A stretch of DNA of 63,853 bases. Origin: an uncultured Collinsella sp. (GTDB lineage Bacteria > Actinomycetota > Coriobacteriia > Coriobacteriales > Coriobacteriaceae). The DNA is taken from assembly GCA_938005465.1 (NCBI GenBank), contig CALLNU010000028.1:1-63853 (forward strand). Direction: 5' to 3'. The notes beneath the pieces are model-generated. The model did not search any database, had not been told where the DNA came from, and saw nothing but the letters and a program-made list of their open reading frames with translations. Made by a program: the position numbers and the translations under genes. Of this stretch, positions 25,948 through 34,893 are shown in pieces. How positions within the stretch are numbered: position 1 is the stretch's first letter; each line of letters starts with the position of its first letter.

Positions 25948-26910
25948 GTGGCAGCAGAGACGCCTTGCTCGGTCCTCTATAACGATATTCGCTCGTTCGG
26001 CGGTCTTAAACATCTCGAGATCGCCCGAATGCTCATCAATGGAAACTCTTATCTCGGCAGTACCCTGCTCGAGAAATGCTCTTCCAACCGCTCGTATCTC
26101 ACCCGTTACATCGTCCATCGCAAGCCCGACCAGTGCGCGCCCTCCATCTACAGCGACTTTACCGTCACCACGCTCAACCTTTCCTCGGCAATCTGCAGCA
26201 AGCTCGGCGGCGGCGAGTCCGCCTATCGGGCAATCGCCGAGCACTATCGCGGTCCGGCCGCCAACGAAATGATGTCGGCTCTCGCCAGCTACAAGCTGGA
26301 CAGCCGCCTATATGCAAATGCCCTCAATCGCATCGACAACTTTGACGGCAATGCCGTGCGCGAGAAAAGCACGCTTTACCTTATGCTCTTTGTGGCAACG
26401 GGGGCGCTCGCCGATCCCGTTCAGGGCGTGGCCACCGTCGAGCGCTTTTGCGACAGCAAGACGGGCGAGCACTTTGGCACCACCGAAACTACCGTCGGAC
26501 GTGGCTTTATGAGCAGCCTGGAGCAGCCGCACACCGTCGCTCCCAACCTCGGTCTGCTCAGAACCCATGCCGACAACTGCGCCGACATGCAAATCCATCC
26601 CCTCACACGCGATCCGTGCGGCACCGTGATTGGTTCTTTGCCCAAAACCTCGCCCAGCATCACCGATGTAGGCGCCGACGCCTCGCGCGAGCATCTTCGC
26701 ATTTGGCTCGAGGGTGAACACTTGTACGCCCAGGGCCTTGGATCGACCAACGGCACAGTGCTCGAATCGGGCGCGGGTGACGGCGATATTGTGATTGAGC
26801 CGCCGCGCGACCAACGCGAGCCTGGCAAGATCTATCCCCCGGTGGAAATAGCCAACAGCGACAGGCTCCATCTGGGTCTCTACACGACATTCCTTGTCAT
26901 TGTGGACTAG
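25948..26910 (+). CDS. FHA-domain protein
   Basis: A 320-residue cytosolic protein. The C-terminal 100 residues are an FHA domain, a phosphothreonine-peptide reader: VIGSLPKTSPSITD, the SREH phosphate-binding turn (DASREHLRIW) and GLGSTNGT. The first 200 residues have no recognised fold and may hold the effector part. The GTG start at 25948 has AAAGGAGG five bases upstream. The kinase gene starts 171 bases downstream on the same strand, so this is the likely reader of its phosphorylation marks. It stops with TAG. No other function can be assigned. Confidence 0.8.
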   Translation: MAAETPCSVLYNDIRSFGGLKHLEIARMLINGNSYLGSTLLEKCSSNRSYLTRYIVHRKPDQCAPSIYSDFTVTTLNLSSAICSKLGGGESAYRAIAEHYRGPAANEMMSALASYKLDSRLYANALNRIDNFDGNAVREKSTLYLMLFVATGALADPVQGVATVERFCDSKTGEHFGTTETTVGRGFMSSLEQPHTVAPNLGLLRTHADNCADMQIHPLTRDPCGTVIGSLPKTSPSITDVGADASREHLRIWLEGEHLYAQGLGSTNGTVLESGAGDGDIVIEPPRDQREPGKIYPPVEIANSDRLHLGLYTTFLVIVD

Positions 26911-27081
26911 CACGGACGGCGATCGAAAGACGGTCGCCGTCCGTCTTTCGTCTTCTACCTTCTGCATCGTAAACGACAATACTCAGCGGTATACGTGGGC
27001 AGTGCGGCTATCATGGTATTTTACCGATATCCGCACTGCTCGCGTAAACGTGCGGCAACCCATGCCAGACAAAGGAACGCC

Positions 27082-29166
27082 ATGGATACTACCGATAGCG
27101 CCTATGGCGACAAACTCGTCCGTCTCGATACGTTCGATACCGCCGTGGCGGTCGACCCCAGCGCCGAGGACGACGCCAAGCGTCGGTTTATGACGCTTAT
27201 TCTCCAGACGGCCCACCGCAACAACGGCAACATCGGGCACGTGCTGCGCGCGACCAACACGAGCGGCGAGGTCTTTGCCGTCAAGCTACTCAAGGACAAC
27301 GCCATCCTTTCCGGCCAAGCCCCCGACCGCTCCGCCGAGCAATCGGCAGCGCACCTGGCCAACACCGCCGCGCTGTTCGAGGAGTACCGTCATCTGTGTA
27401 CCGTCTCGCACCTGCGCGGATTTCCGCGCGTCTATGGCTACGGATCGTGCGAGGATGACCCGCTCATCCTCATGGAGTGGGTCGAGGGTACCTTGCTCAA
27501 GCAGGCGCTGCCCCTGCTTCCGCACGACGCCTCGGGCGGGCTGACCACCCAGATGGTCGCCGCCGTCGGAAACGCCGTGCTTCGTGCGCTCTTGATGACC
27601 CAAGGCCTCGTGAACCCGGTCATCCATCGCGACCTTTCGCCTGCCAATATTATGTTCCGCACCACCAGCCGAACGCTCGAGCAGCAGATTGCCGATTGCT
27701 CCTTTGACCCCTGCCTCATCGACATGGGCTCCGCGACCATGGCTCTCGGCGACGACACGATCACCCGGCGCGCCGACATCTGGCGCTTTGCCACGCCCGC
27801 ATACGCCGCGCCCGAGATGCTCACGCAGGATATCGAAGGCATCGCGGCCCTTCGCCGTTCGCCGGCAATCGACGTCTATGCGCTTTCGAGCATTCTGTAC
27901 CAGCTCTACAGCGGTCGCAAACCGTTTGACTTTGAGTCGACGGACGCCGCTGCAACCGGCTCGTTCTATCTCGTAAAGACCAAGACCAAGCCGGCACCGC
28001 TCGAGCCGCGCTGCGAGGGCGATGAAGCGCTCGTCCAAATCATCATGAAGGGTCTCTCAGTCGAGCAGTGCGATCGTCCCACCGAGCAGCAGATGCTCGA
28101 GGTGCTCTCGGCATACCTCACCGATGCCGAATCCGAGGGCCGCGAAGGCACAGGAGACGAGGCCGCGATTGATATCGATTCTGGCACGCACCTTAAGGTC
28201 GACGTCGCCGGCGAGCGCGCACGAGAGATCCTGAATCAGGCCCGTCACGATGCCATGACCCGCCGCCGCTTTATTATCGGCGGCGCTATCGCAGCCGCTG
28301 CGGGGCTCAGCGTTATCGGGGCGGCAACCCATGGCTTTGGCATCCCCGACTACCTTGACGGCATCCGCGGTTCGATTGACGACTACACCTGGGATCAGCT
28401 GCAGGAGATTTCGCTCAAGATTAAGGCCGCCGAGACCCGTAGCGAGGCACGCGAGATTGCCAAGCGCTATCATCTGCTCGATGCCGATGGGCATATCCCC
28501 TATCCGTGTACCAAGCGTGTCACGCTCACCAACGGGCTGCAGGTTGGCGCGCAGCTTGTGGGCATCCGCCACGATGAGCTTCTGGACGGGACGGGCAAGG
28601 CCGGACTGACGTTTATGTTCGATGCGGGTATTGCCGAGCGCAACGCTGCGGCTGAACCGCCGAGCGCCGGCTGGGCAGATTGCGAGCTGCGGGAATGGCT
28701 CAACGGCGACGGCCTTAAGCTGCTGCCCAACGAGTTGCGCGCACTCATTAAAGGGGTCAAGAAGGTCTCGAACAATGTGGGCGCCGCCAACAGCGCATCG
28801 TGCCTGAGCGAGTTGCCCGCAACCCTTTGGCTGCCCGCCATGGTCGAGCTGTGCGGTACGCAACCGCCCGATTCGTTTACCGAGGACTATCACTACCTGG
28901 CAGACATCTACAACGGCGAGGGCAAGGAGTATCAGCTCTTCCGCGAGCTCAAGGTGAGCCCGTATTCCACGAACGAGACGATGGTCCGCCAGTGGAAGGG
29001 CAAGGACACCTGTTGGTGGGAGCGCACGGTGAGCCCCGACACATCGGAGAGCGAAGGCACGCTCTATATGAACCGCGTTGGACACGACGGCGACGTCTTT
29101 ACGTACGCAACGCCTGCGGACAAGCCAAACAAACGAACCTGTGTGATCCCCGGATTCTGTATCTAG
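27082..29166 (+). CDS. Membrane serine/threonine kinase with external DUF6273 domain
   Basis: A 694-residue kinase. The catalytic half has the Lys in FAVKLLKD, the loop VIHRDLSPANIMF, a DFG variant as DMGSAT, and APEMLTQ followed by AIDVYALSSILYQLYSG. One membrane helix (FIIGGAIAAAAGLSVIGAA) near residue 400 follows a basic RRR. The outer 280 residues resemble DUF6273, including WADCELREWLNGDG and WWERTVSPDTSE, a C-type-lectin-like fold seen in gut bacterial surface proteins. The ATG at 27082 has AAAGGAA six bases upstream. With the FHA protein it forms a candidate outside-in signalling pair. The ligand is unknown. It stops with TAG. Confidence 0.88.
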   Translation: MDTTDSAYGDKLVRLDTFDTAVAVDPSAEDDAKRRFMTLILQTAHRNNGNIGHVLRATNTSGEVFAVKLLKDNAILSGQAPDRSAEQSAAHLANTAALFEEYRHLCTVSHLRGFPRVYGYGSCEDDPLILMEWVEGTLLKQALPLLPHDASGGLTTQMVAAVGNAVLRALLMTQGLVNPVIHRDLSPANIMFRTTSRTLEQQIADCSFDPCLIDMGSATMALGDDTITRRADIWRFATPAYAAPEMLTQDIEGIAALRRSPAIDVYALSSILYQLYSGRKPFDFESTDAAATGSFYLVKTKTKPAPLEPRCEGDEALVQIIMKGLSVEQCDRPTEQQMLEVLSAYLTDAESEGREGTGDEAAIDIDSGTHLKVDVAGERAREILNQARHDAMTRRRFIIGGAIAAAAGLSVIGAATHGFGIPDYLDGIRGSIDDYTWDQLQEISLKIKAAETRSEAREIAKRYHLLDADGHIPYPCTKRVTLTNGLQVGAQLVGIRHDELLDGTGKAGLTFMFDAGIAERNAAAEPPSAGWADCELREWLNGDGLKLLPNELRALIKGVKKVSNNVGAANSASCLSELPATLWLPAMVELCGTQPPDSFTEDYHYLADIYNGEGKEYQLFRELKVSPYSTNETMVRQWKGKDTCWWERTVSPDTSESEGTLYMNRVGHDGDVFTYATPADKPNKRTCVIPGFCI

Positions 29167-29208
29167 AGAGCGGGCGTCTTGCCGTGACGGGACCCCTCCC
29201 CGGCAATT

Positions 29209-29265
29209 GTCTCGATCTGTAACAGTTAGAACCCAAAAACCGGTCTAGATGTTACAGATCGAGAT
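29209..29265. repeat. Single GTCTCGATCTGTAACAG-family hairpin
   Basis: Arms GTCTCGATCTGTAACAG and GTTACAGATCGAGAT flank a 24-base loop. It lies 42 bases after the kinase stop and may double as its transcript end. Confidence 0.85.
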
Positions 29266-29338
29266 GTTTGGCAAAGACGACCGCCGATTGAGCAGCCACC
29301 CTCATCTGTAATGAAAAGTCATACATTCCAACTACTAC

Positions 29339-29369
29339 TAGACACCCCCAGGGGGTATGGGTGTATAGT
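29339..29369 (+). promoter_or_regulatory. copA promoter with CsoR operator
   Basis: ACACCCCCAGGGGGTAT at 29342-29358 is the GC-centred palindrome bound by CsoR repressors (consensus TACCCC-GGGGTA). It overlaps the space between TAGACA (29339-29344) and TATAGT (29364-29369), a 19-base spacer. The CsoR gene is 3 kb downstream in the same cluster, so copper-released repression is expected. Confidence 0.75.
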
Positions 29370-29416
29370 ATCGGCAGGTTAACAATTCCAATACCGGACC
29401 ACAGAAAGGAGAAGCC

Positions 29417-31756
29417 ATGGCTCAAGATAAATTCGATGTGGGCGGCATGACGTGCGCCGCCTGCCAGGCGCACGTAGACCGCGCCGTGAGCAAGCTCGAC
29501 GGCGTCGAGAGCGTCGCGGTCAATCTGCTCGCCGGTTCCATGATGGTCGACTATGACCCCGCGCAGGTCACCCCCGACGACATCTGCAGCGCTGTCGATC
29601 GCGCTGGCTACTCGGCCTCGCCCGTCAGCACGGGCACCGACGCCGCCCAAAGCGGCAGCGCGCAAGCCAGGTCCGGCGCCGCCCATATGGAGTCGCCCAC
29701 CAAAAAGCTGGAGGCCGCCGCCTCCGCCATGCGCACCCGCCTCATCATCTCGATCATCTTCCTCATCCCGCTGTTCTACATAGGCATGGGGCATATGCTC
29801 GGCTGGCCACTGCCCGGCGTCTTCACCGACCACACCCACAGCATGACGCTCGCGCTCACCGAGCTCGTCCTGCTCACCCCCATCGTCTACGTCAACGACG
29901 CATACCTTATCAACGGGTTTAAATCGCTCGCGCACGGCGCGCCCACCATGGACGCCCTTATTGCCGTGGGCGCCACCGCCTCCATCGCCTGGTCGCTCTA
30001 CGCCATGTTTATCATGGCCGACCAGCTAGCCGCAGGTCAGGTGCACGAGGCTATGATGACGAGCATGGACAACCTGTATTTTGAGAGCGCAGGCACAATC
30101 CTGTCGCTCGTCACCGTGGGCAAATACCTCGAGACACGCAGCAAATCCAAAACCGGCGGCGCCATCGAGGCGCTCATTGACCTGGCGCCCAAGACCGCGA
30201 CCGTCGTGGCCGTCGACGGTACCGAGACCACCGTCAACGTCGATGCCATTCTGCCCGGCCAGGTGCTGCGCGTGCGTCCCGGCGAGTCTATCCCCGTTGA
30301 CGGCGTGGTGCTCGAGGGCAGCTCGGCCGTGGACGAAAGTGCGCTGACCGGCGAGTCCATCCCCGTGGAGAAGACCGCCGGCGACACTGTCAACGCGGCC
30401 ACGGTCAACCGCACGGGCTCGTTTACCTTCCGCGCCACGCGTGTGGGCGCCGACACGTCGCTCGCCAAGATTATCCAGCTCGTCGAGGACGCCAACGCCA
30501 CCAAGGCGCCCATCGCCCGCATGGCCGACAAGGTCGCCGGCGTGTTCGTGCCCGTGGTGTTTGTAATCTCTGCCGTAACTTTTGTGGCGTGGATGGCGCT
30601 GACCGGAAGCATCAACGAAGCGCTCACCTCCGCCGTCGCCGTGCTGGTGATCAGCTGCCCGTGTGCGCTGGGCCTGGCCACGCCCGTCGCCATTATGGTC
30701 GGCACCGGCAAGGGCGCCGAGATGGGCATTCTGTTCAAGAGCGCCGAGGCGCTGGAGAATCTGCGCAGCGTGGGCACCGTGGTGCTCGATAAGACGGGAA
30801 CGGTCACTCGCAGCAAGCCTGCCGTGACCGATATCGTGGTAGCCACGCGCGCCGACGGATCGCCCGCCATGAGCGAAAAGGCGCTGCTCAAGCTGGCCGC
30901 CGCGTTGGAGCGCTCGAGCGAGCACCCGCTGGCCGAGGCGATTATGGCCGAGTGCGAGACACGCGGGATCGTCGCACGCATGGTCGAGGACTTTGCCGCC
31001 GTGCCCGGTCGCGGCGTTACGGCGCGCGAGGGGCAAAACGCCATTGCAGCCGGCAACGTACGCCTGATGAACGAGTTGGGCGTTACCGTGCCCGCGGGTC
31101 TTGCCGAGCAATTTGCCGCCGAGGGCAAGACGCCGCTGTTCTTTGCCAAGAACAGCGAGCTTGCCGGCACCATTGCCGTGGCTGACGAGGTCAAGGAGAC
31201 GAGCGCCGGAGCCATCGCCGCACTGCGCTCGCTTGGCGTCGACGTGCGCATGCTCACCGGCGATAACCGTGTGACAGCCGAGGCCATCGCCCGCCGCGTG
31301 GGGCTGAGCCGCGAGCAGGTCATCGCCGACGTCCTCCCCGCCGACAAGGAGCGCCACGTGCGCGAGCTGCAGGATGCGGGCGGCAAGGTCGCCATGGTGG
31401 GCGACGGCATCAACGACTCCCCCGCCCTGGCGCGCGCCGACGTGGGCCTTGCCATCGGCACCGGCGCCGACATCGCCAAGGAGGGGGCAGATGTGGTGCT
31501 CATGCGCAGCGATCTCATGGACGTCGCCCGCGCCATCGAACTTTCGCGCGCCACGATTCGCAACATCAAGCAAGACCTGTTCTGGGCGCTGTTCTACAAC
31601 GGCATCGGCATTCCGCTGGCGGCGGGCGTATTTTTCCCGCTCACCGGATGGCAGCTCTCGCCGATGTTTGGCGCCGCAGCGATGAGCCTGTCGAGCGTAT
31701 GCGTCGTGTCCAATGCGCTGCGCTTAAAATCCTTTATGCCTAAAGTGGCAAAATAG
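29417..31756 (+). CDS. copA: Copper-exporting P1B-type ATPase
   Basis: A 779-residue membrane ATPase that pumps Cu(I) out of the cytosol. In order: one N-terminal metal-binding domain (GMTCAACQAHVD), an Ala/Ser-rich linker, eight predicted membrane helices, the actuator TGES, the ion-path CPC in ISCPCALGLATPVA, the phosphorylation site DKTGTVT, the SEHPLA nucleotide motif, and VGDGINDSPALARADVG. It starts at 29417 with AAAGGAGA upstream, just after a CsoR operator. The copper chaperone and CsoR genes follow on the same strand. It stops with TAG. Confidence 0.97.
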   Translation: MAQDKFDVGGMTCAACQAHVDRAVSKLDGVESVAVNLLAGSMMVDYDPAQVTPDDICSAVDRAGYSASPVSTGTDAAQSGSAQARSGAAHMESPTKKLEAAASAMRTRLIISIIFLIPLFYIGMGHMLGWPLPGVFTDHTHSMTLALTELVLLTPIVYVNDAYLINGFKSLAHGAPTMDALIAVGATASIAWSLYAMFIMADQLAAGQVHEAMMTSMDNLYFESAGTILSLVTVGKYLETRSKSKTGGAIEALIDLAPKTATVVAVDGTETTVNVDAILPGQVLRVRPGESIPVDGVVLEGSSAVDESALTGESIPVEKTAGDTVNAATVNRTGSFTFRATRVGADTSLAKIIQLVEDANATKAPIARMADKVAGVFVPVVFVISAVTFVAWMALTGSINEALTSAVAVLVISCPCALGLATPVAIMVGTGKGAEMGILFKSAEALENLRSVGTVVLDKTGTVTRSKPAVTDIVVATRADGSPAMSEKALLKLAAALERSSEHPLAEAIMAECETRGIVARMVEDFAAVPGRGVTAREGQNAIAAGNVRLMNELGVTVPAGLAEQFAAEGKTPLFFAKNSELAGTIAVADEVKETSAGAIAALRSLGVDVRMLTGDNRVTAEAIARRVGLSREQVIADVLPADKERHVRELQDAGGKVAMVGDGINDSPALARADVGLAIGTGADIAKEGADVVLMRSDLMDVARAIELSRATIRNIKQDLFWALFYNGIGIPLAAGVFFPLTGWQLSPMFGAAAMSLSSVCVVSNALRLKSFMPKVAK

Positions 31757-31784
31757 GATCACTATTACGTTCATTTAGAACGGG

Positions 31785-31878
31785 TTTTCCAGGTGCCCGA
31801 GATTGACCTGAAAGAGGAGCGACGCGTACTTTGGTACGCGAGCGACGGCTTGAAGGTCAAGGTCGGGTGCCTGGGAAA
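31785..31878. repeat. Long two-tier hairpin between copA and copZ
   Basis: TTTTCCAGGTGCCCGAGATTGACCT (paired with the segment ending 31878) forms about 25-base arms with few mismatches, and an inner stem CGCGTAC-GTACGCG sits at 31823-31840. It fills the 147-base copA-copZ spacer and may set the ratio of the two transcripts. Confidence 0.65.
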
Positions 31879-31903
31879 GCCGACACAACAGAGAGGAACA
31901 CCC

Positions 31904-32125
31904 ATGCGTTACACGATCAAGACTTCCGGCCTTATGTGCGGCCACTGCGACGCTACTGTCGAGACGGCACTGCTCAACGTTGCCGGCGTGACCGACGCCG
32001 ACGCCGATCACGAGACCCAGACCGTCCAGGTTGAGTGCGCCGACACCGTAACCGCCGAGCAACTCGCCGCCGCTGTCGAGGCCGCGGGCGAGAAATTCCA
32101 CGCCCTGTCTGTGACCGCCGCATAG
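31904..32125 (+). CDS. copZ: Copper chaperone, heavy-metal-associated domain protein
   Basis: A 73-residue single HMA domain. The Cu-binding motif is GLMCGHCDATVE, with the two Cys and the usual Met before them, followed by the betaalphabetabetaalphabeta pattern ending AAAVEAAGEKFHAL. Such chaperones pass Cu(I) to CopA or CsoR. The ATG at 31904 has AGAGGAA six bases upstream; the open frame continues further up only through the hairpin. It is between copA and csoR on the same strand. It stops with TAG. Confidence 0.9.
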   Translation: MRYTIKTSGLMCGHCDATVETALLNVAGVTDADADHETQTVQVECADTVTAEQLAAAVEAAGEKFHALSVTAA

Positions 32126-32151
32126 CAGTCGCTGCCTACTGAATCCTCAGA

Positions 32152-32218
32152 AGTTGCGGTGAAATACGGACTGTTGTGCCGCCCTAGGTCTTTAAACGGT
32201 CCGTATTTCACCGCAACT
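32152..32218. repeat. AGTTGCGGTGAAATA-family palindrome, copy 1
   Basis: AGTTGCGGTGAAATACGGAC and GTCCGTATTTCACCGCAACT pair nearly perfectly around a 27-base loop. Other copies are at 47036-47102 and 56359-56424. It separates copZ from csoR. Confidence 0.85.
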
Positions 32219-32260
32219 GACGGGGACATCCGGAAGATCGACCAGAAACGAGGACCCGCC

Positions 32261-32533
32261 ATGATGGCAGACCATAAATCGGTGACCCGCATGCTCAAGA
32301 CGGCACGCGGCCAGATCGACGGCATTCTGCGGATGGTCGATGAGGACCGTTACTGCGTCGACATCTCCACGCAGCTCATGGCCACGCAGGCGCTTATCGC
32401 CCGCATCAACGCCGATGTGTTGAAGGCACACATCGAGGGCTGCGTCGCCTCGGCCATCGAATCGGGCGACGAGGAGCTCAAAGCCGCCAAGCTCGCCGAG
32501 ATCGAACGCGTCGTCGACAAGCTCGCCAAGTAA
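32261..32533 (+). CDS. csoR: Copper-sensing repressor CsoR
   Basis: A 90-residue all-helical DUF156 repressor that leaves its operator when Cu(I) binds. The three ligands are seen: Cys in DRYCVDIST, and His and Cys in KAHIEGCV. The N-terminal VTRMLKTARGQIDGILRMVD is typical. The first of two adjacent ATGs (32261) is six bases after GAGGA. A matching operator lies before copA. The gene is separated from copZ by a palindrome, so it may also have its own promoter. It stops with TAA. Confidence 0.93.
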   Translation: MMADHKSVTRMLKTARGQIDGILRMVDEDRYCVDISTQLMATQALIARINADVLKAHIEGCVASAIESGDEELKAAKLAEIERVVDKLAK

Positions 32534-32601
32534 TTGGTGCAAGGGGAGACAGGTACGTTTGCACCACCTTGGTGCAGATTAACCTGTCCCCAATGCACCA
32601 A
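32534..32601. repeat. TTGGTGCA-family palindrome, copy 1
   Basis: TTGGTGCAAGGGGAGACAGGT is mirrored by ACCTGTCCCCAATGCACCAA, with a small inner CACCA-TGGTG stem. A sister copy is at 63725-63791, and a half-copy (TGTCCCCAATGCACCAA) lies near 43779. It follows csoR directly. Confidence 0.8.
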
Positions 32602-32646
32602 AAGGGGTATAAAGGCGTGCAGCATATCGAACGAAAGGCAATTCGC

Positions 32647-33120
32647 ATGAATGACTTTATGAAGGGTCGCAACGGCGCCGACGAACTCACCGTCGTGTTG
32701 GGCTTCGCAGGCATTATCATCGCGATGATCGGATCGATGGCCCGTATTCAGTGGCTCAGCTGGATCGCCATCGCCGTTATCGTGATTGGCGTGCTGCGCG
32801 GCCTGTCCAAAAACACCGACGCGCGCCGCAAGGAGAACGATGCCTTTGTCACGGCGACCGCGAACGTCCCCGGCCTAGGCAAGTTCGTCGCCAGCTTGGG
32901 CGGCGGGACTGCAGCTGCCAACGCCTCGCGCACGGCCGGCACCAGCAAGGAAGACTTTGAACGTGCCAAGCGCACGGCCAAGAAGATGTGGAAGGGTCGC
33001 AAGACCACGGCGTACCTCAAGTGCCCCAACTGCGGCCAGATGTTGTCCGTCCCCAAGGGCAAGGGCAAGATCCGCGTCACCTGCCCCAAGTGCCATGCCA
33101 AGATGGAGACGCGCTCATAG
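32647..33120 (+). CDS. Small membrane protein with C-terminal zinc ribbon
   Basis: A 157-residue protein of unknown function. Two hydrophobic helices (ELTVVLGFAGIIIAMIGSMA and LSWIAIAVIVIGVL) near residues 15-55 are followed by a basic soluble region and a zinc ribbon, CPNCGQ and CPKCHA, near the end. AAAGG lies eight bases before the ATG at 32647. It stands alone, between a palindrome and a clear terminator. I recall similar proteins widely in Coriobacteriia, but no role is known. It stops with TAG. Confidence 0.75.
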   Translation: MNDFMKGRNGADELTVVLGFAGIIIAMIGSMARIQWLSWIAIAVIVIGVLRGLSKNTDARRKENDAFVTATANVPGLGKFVASLGGGTAAANASRTAGTSKEDFERAKRTAKKMWKGRKTTAYLKCPNCGQMLSVPKGKGKIRVTCPKCHAKMETRS

Positions 33121-33144
33121 CCGCCATACCATGGGACAAATAAA

Positions 33145-33178
33145 AGCCGAGGCCTCGCACTGGGACCTCGGCTTTTTC
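33145..33178 (+). terminator. Terminator of the zinc-ribbon protein gene
   Basis: AGCCGAGG (33145-33152) pairs with CCTCGGCT (33166-33173) and is followed by a T-run, 24 bases after the stop. Confidence 0.88.
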
Positions 33179-33227
33179 TGATTATGACAAAAGGATTGTC
33201 CCTTTGTCGCATCGCCATATCGCGCGC

Positions 33228-34598
33228 TTACGCCACGCCGTCGCGGGCGAGCTCCTCGGCCAGCGCCTCTGCCGGCATGGCCATAATCGCGTCGAGCTCC
33301 GCGTCAACCTCGGGAATGCGCTTCACCTTGAGCTTGCGCACCAGATCGCCACGGCACATCACATGCATCGGCTCACGCAGAGCGCATAGGTCATCGAGCG
33401 GATTCTTGCGCGTCACCAGGATATCGGCGGCCTTGCCGCACTCGATCGTACCGGTCTCGTCACCCAGGCCCAGTAGCTCGGCATTGACCTGCGTGGCCGT
33501 ATGCAGCGCAAACGCATTGCTCACGCCCACGTACTTGGCAAAGTAGGCCACCTCGCGCCACATGTCGTACTGCGTCACGAACGGGCAGCTCGAGTCCGTG
33601 CCCAGGCCTACCTTGATACCGGCTTCTAGCGCCGCACGAGCACTCTCGATAATGCCCGAGCACACGATGTCGCCGTTCTTCTTTTGCGTATCGGTCGAAT
33701 GGGTCTTTTCTGGATCGAGCAACACAAACGGCAGCGCCGGACTGATCGTGCAGGTCACGCTCGGTGCGCGTCCCTCGAGCTGCGTACCCACGGCGCCTCG
33801 ATACAGCTCCAGAATCTCGGGGGTCATCGGAGCGCCATGCTCGATTGTGTCGACGCCGGCCTGAAGCGCGGCCTTCACACCTTCGATGCTCTCGACATGG
33901 GCCATGACCGGCAGGCCAACCTCGTGCGCCGCCTTGCACGCCGCGGCGGCAACCTCAACCGACATGCGCAGCACGCCCGGCTCGCCTACTTCGGTCGCAT
34001 CGAAAACGCCGCCCGTCACGAACAGCTTAATGACGTCGGCACCGCGCGCATACAGATCGCGCACCTGTTCGGCGGCCTCTGCGGGAGTATTGGCCACCTG
34101 CGCAAAGAGGCCCGCACCGTGGCCACCCGGCACCGTGACACCCGTTCCCGGTGTCACCAGACGCGGACCCTGATACTTACCGGCGTCGATGGCGTTGCGC
34201 ACGGCGATGTCGGCAAACAGCGGGTCGCCCGCGCCGCGCACCGTGGTCACGCCGCTTGCCAGTTGTTGTTGGGCGCTGCCCTTAAGAATATGGCGCACGA
34301 TGGCGCGCCCCACGGGATTATCGAGCTTCTTCATCAGCGCGCCCGCATCGCCCGCCGAAACCGGCTTGCCCGAACCGCACAGATGCACATGCATATTGAT
34401 GAGACCGGGCATGAGATACGCACCTGCCAGGTCGATGACCTCGGCACCTGCAGGTGCCTGCGCCACAGCACTCGGCCCCATCCACGTGATGACACCGCGC
34501 TCAACAGTCACGGCCATATCGGGTTGCGGCTCCATATGCTCCGAACCATCCAGGACGGTCGCATTGATAAACAACGTGGAACGATCGGCAGACGCCAT
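33228..34598 (-). CDS. Metal-dependent amidohydrolase (imidazolonepropionase/prolidase-like)
   Basis: A 456-residue amidohydrolase. The metal site shows HVHLCGSG (first His pair), Lys in DVIKLFVTGG (carbamylated bridge), AHVES, EHGAPMT and the catalytic Asp in GLGTDSSC. The order and spacing fit the Met-dependent hydrolase A group that includes Xaa-Pro dipeptidases and imidazolonepropionase-like enzymes. It is cytosolic, with no signal peptide. The start at 34598 has GGGAGGAG seven bases upstream. It is a single gene, and its substrate cannot be assigned. It stops with TAA. Confidence 0.88.
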   Translation of the reverse strand: MASADRSTLFINATVLDGSEHMEPQPDMAVTVERGVITWMGPSAVAQAPAGAEVIDLAGAYLMPGLINMHVHLCGSGKPVSAGDAGALMKKLDNPVGRAIVRHILKGSAQQQLASGVTTVRGAGDPLFADIAVRNAIDAGKYQGPRLVTPGTGVTVPGGHGAGLFAQVANTPAEAAEQVRDLYARGADVIKLFVTGGVFDATEVGEPGVLRMSVEVAAAACKAAHEVGLPVMAHVESIEGVKAALQAGVDTIEHGAPMTPEILELYRGAVGTQLEGRAPSVTCTISPALPFVLLDPEKTHSTDTQKKNGDIVCSGIIESARAALEAGIKVGLGTDSSCPFVTQYDMWREVAYFAKYVGVSNAFALHTATQVNAELLGLGDETGTIECGKAADILVTRKNPLDDLCALREPMHVMCRGDLVRKLKVKRIPEVDAELDAIMAMPAEALAEELARDGVA

Positions 34599-34747
34599 AT
34601 CGAGCTCCTCCCTCGCAATTAACTTGAACATTTGTCCATTATCACCTAATGCAGCGAACTAAAGTCAAACATATCGGTTAACGGAGGGAAGAGGGGATGT
34701 GGGGGACGGAATACGTTGCAGCCCCATCCCAGCAACATCAGGGGAAT

Positions 34748-34886
34748 GTCTCGAACTGTAACAGGTACAGGGTTATTGGGCCCCTTGATGTTACAGATCG
34801 AGACATTCGGTCGACGTTTCAGCGGTTTGTCTCGATCTGTAACAGTTACGAGCTCAAATAACCTCTAAACGTTACAGATCGAGACA
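34748..34886. repeat. Two GTCTCGATCTGTAACAG-family hairpins, period 81
   Basis: Hairpins at 34748-34805 and 34829-34886 repeat the same arms as at 25631 with different loops, 81 bases apart. The second ends seven bases before the stop of the AbiEi/DUF559-like gene. The rest of the 34599-34893 gap shows nothing else. Confidence 0.85.
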
Positions 34887-34893
34887 AAACCCC

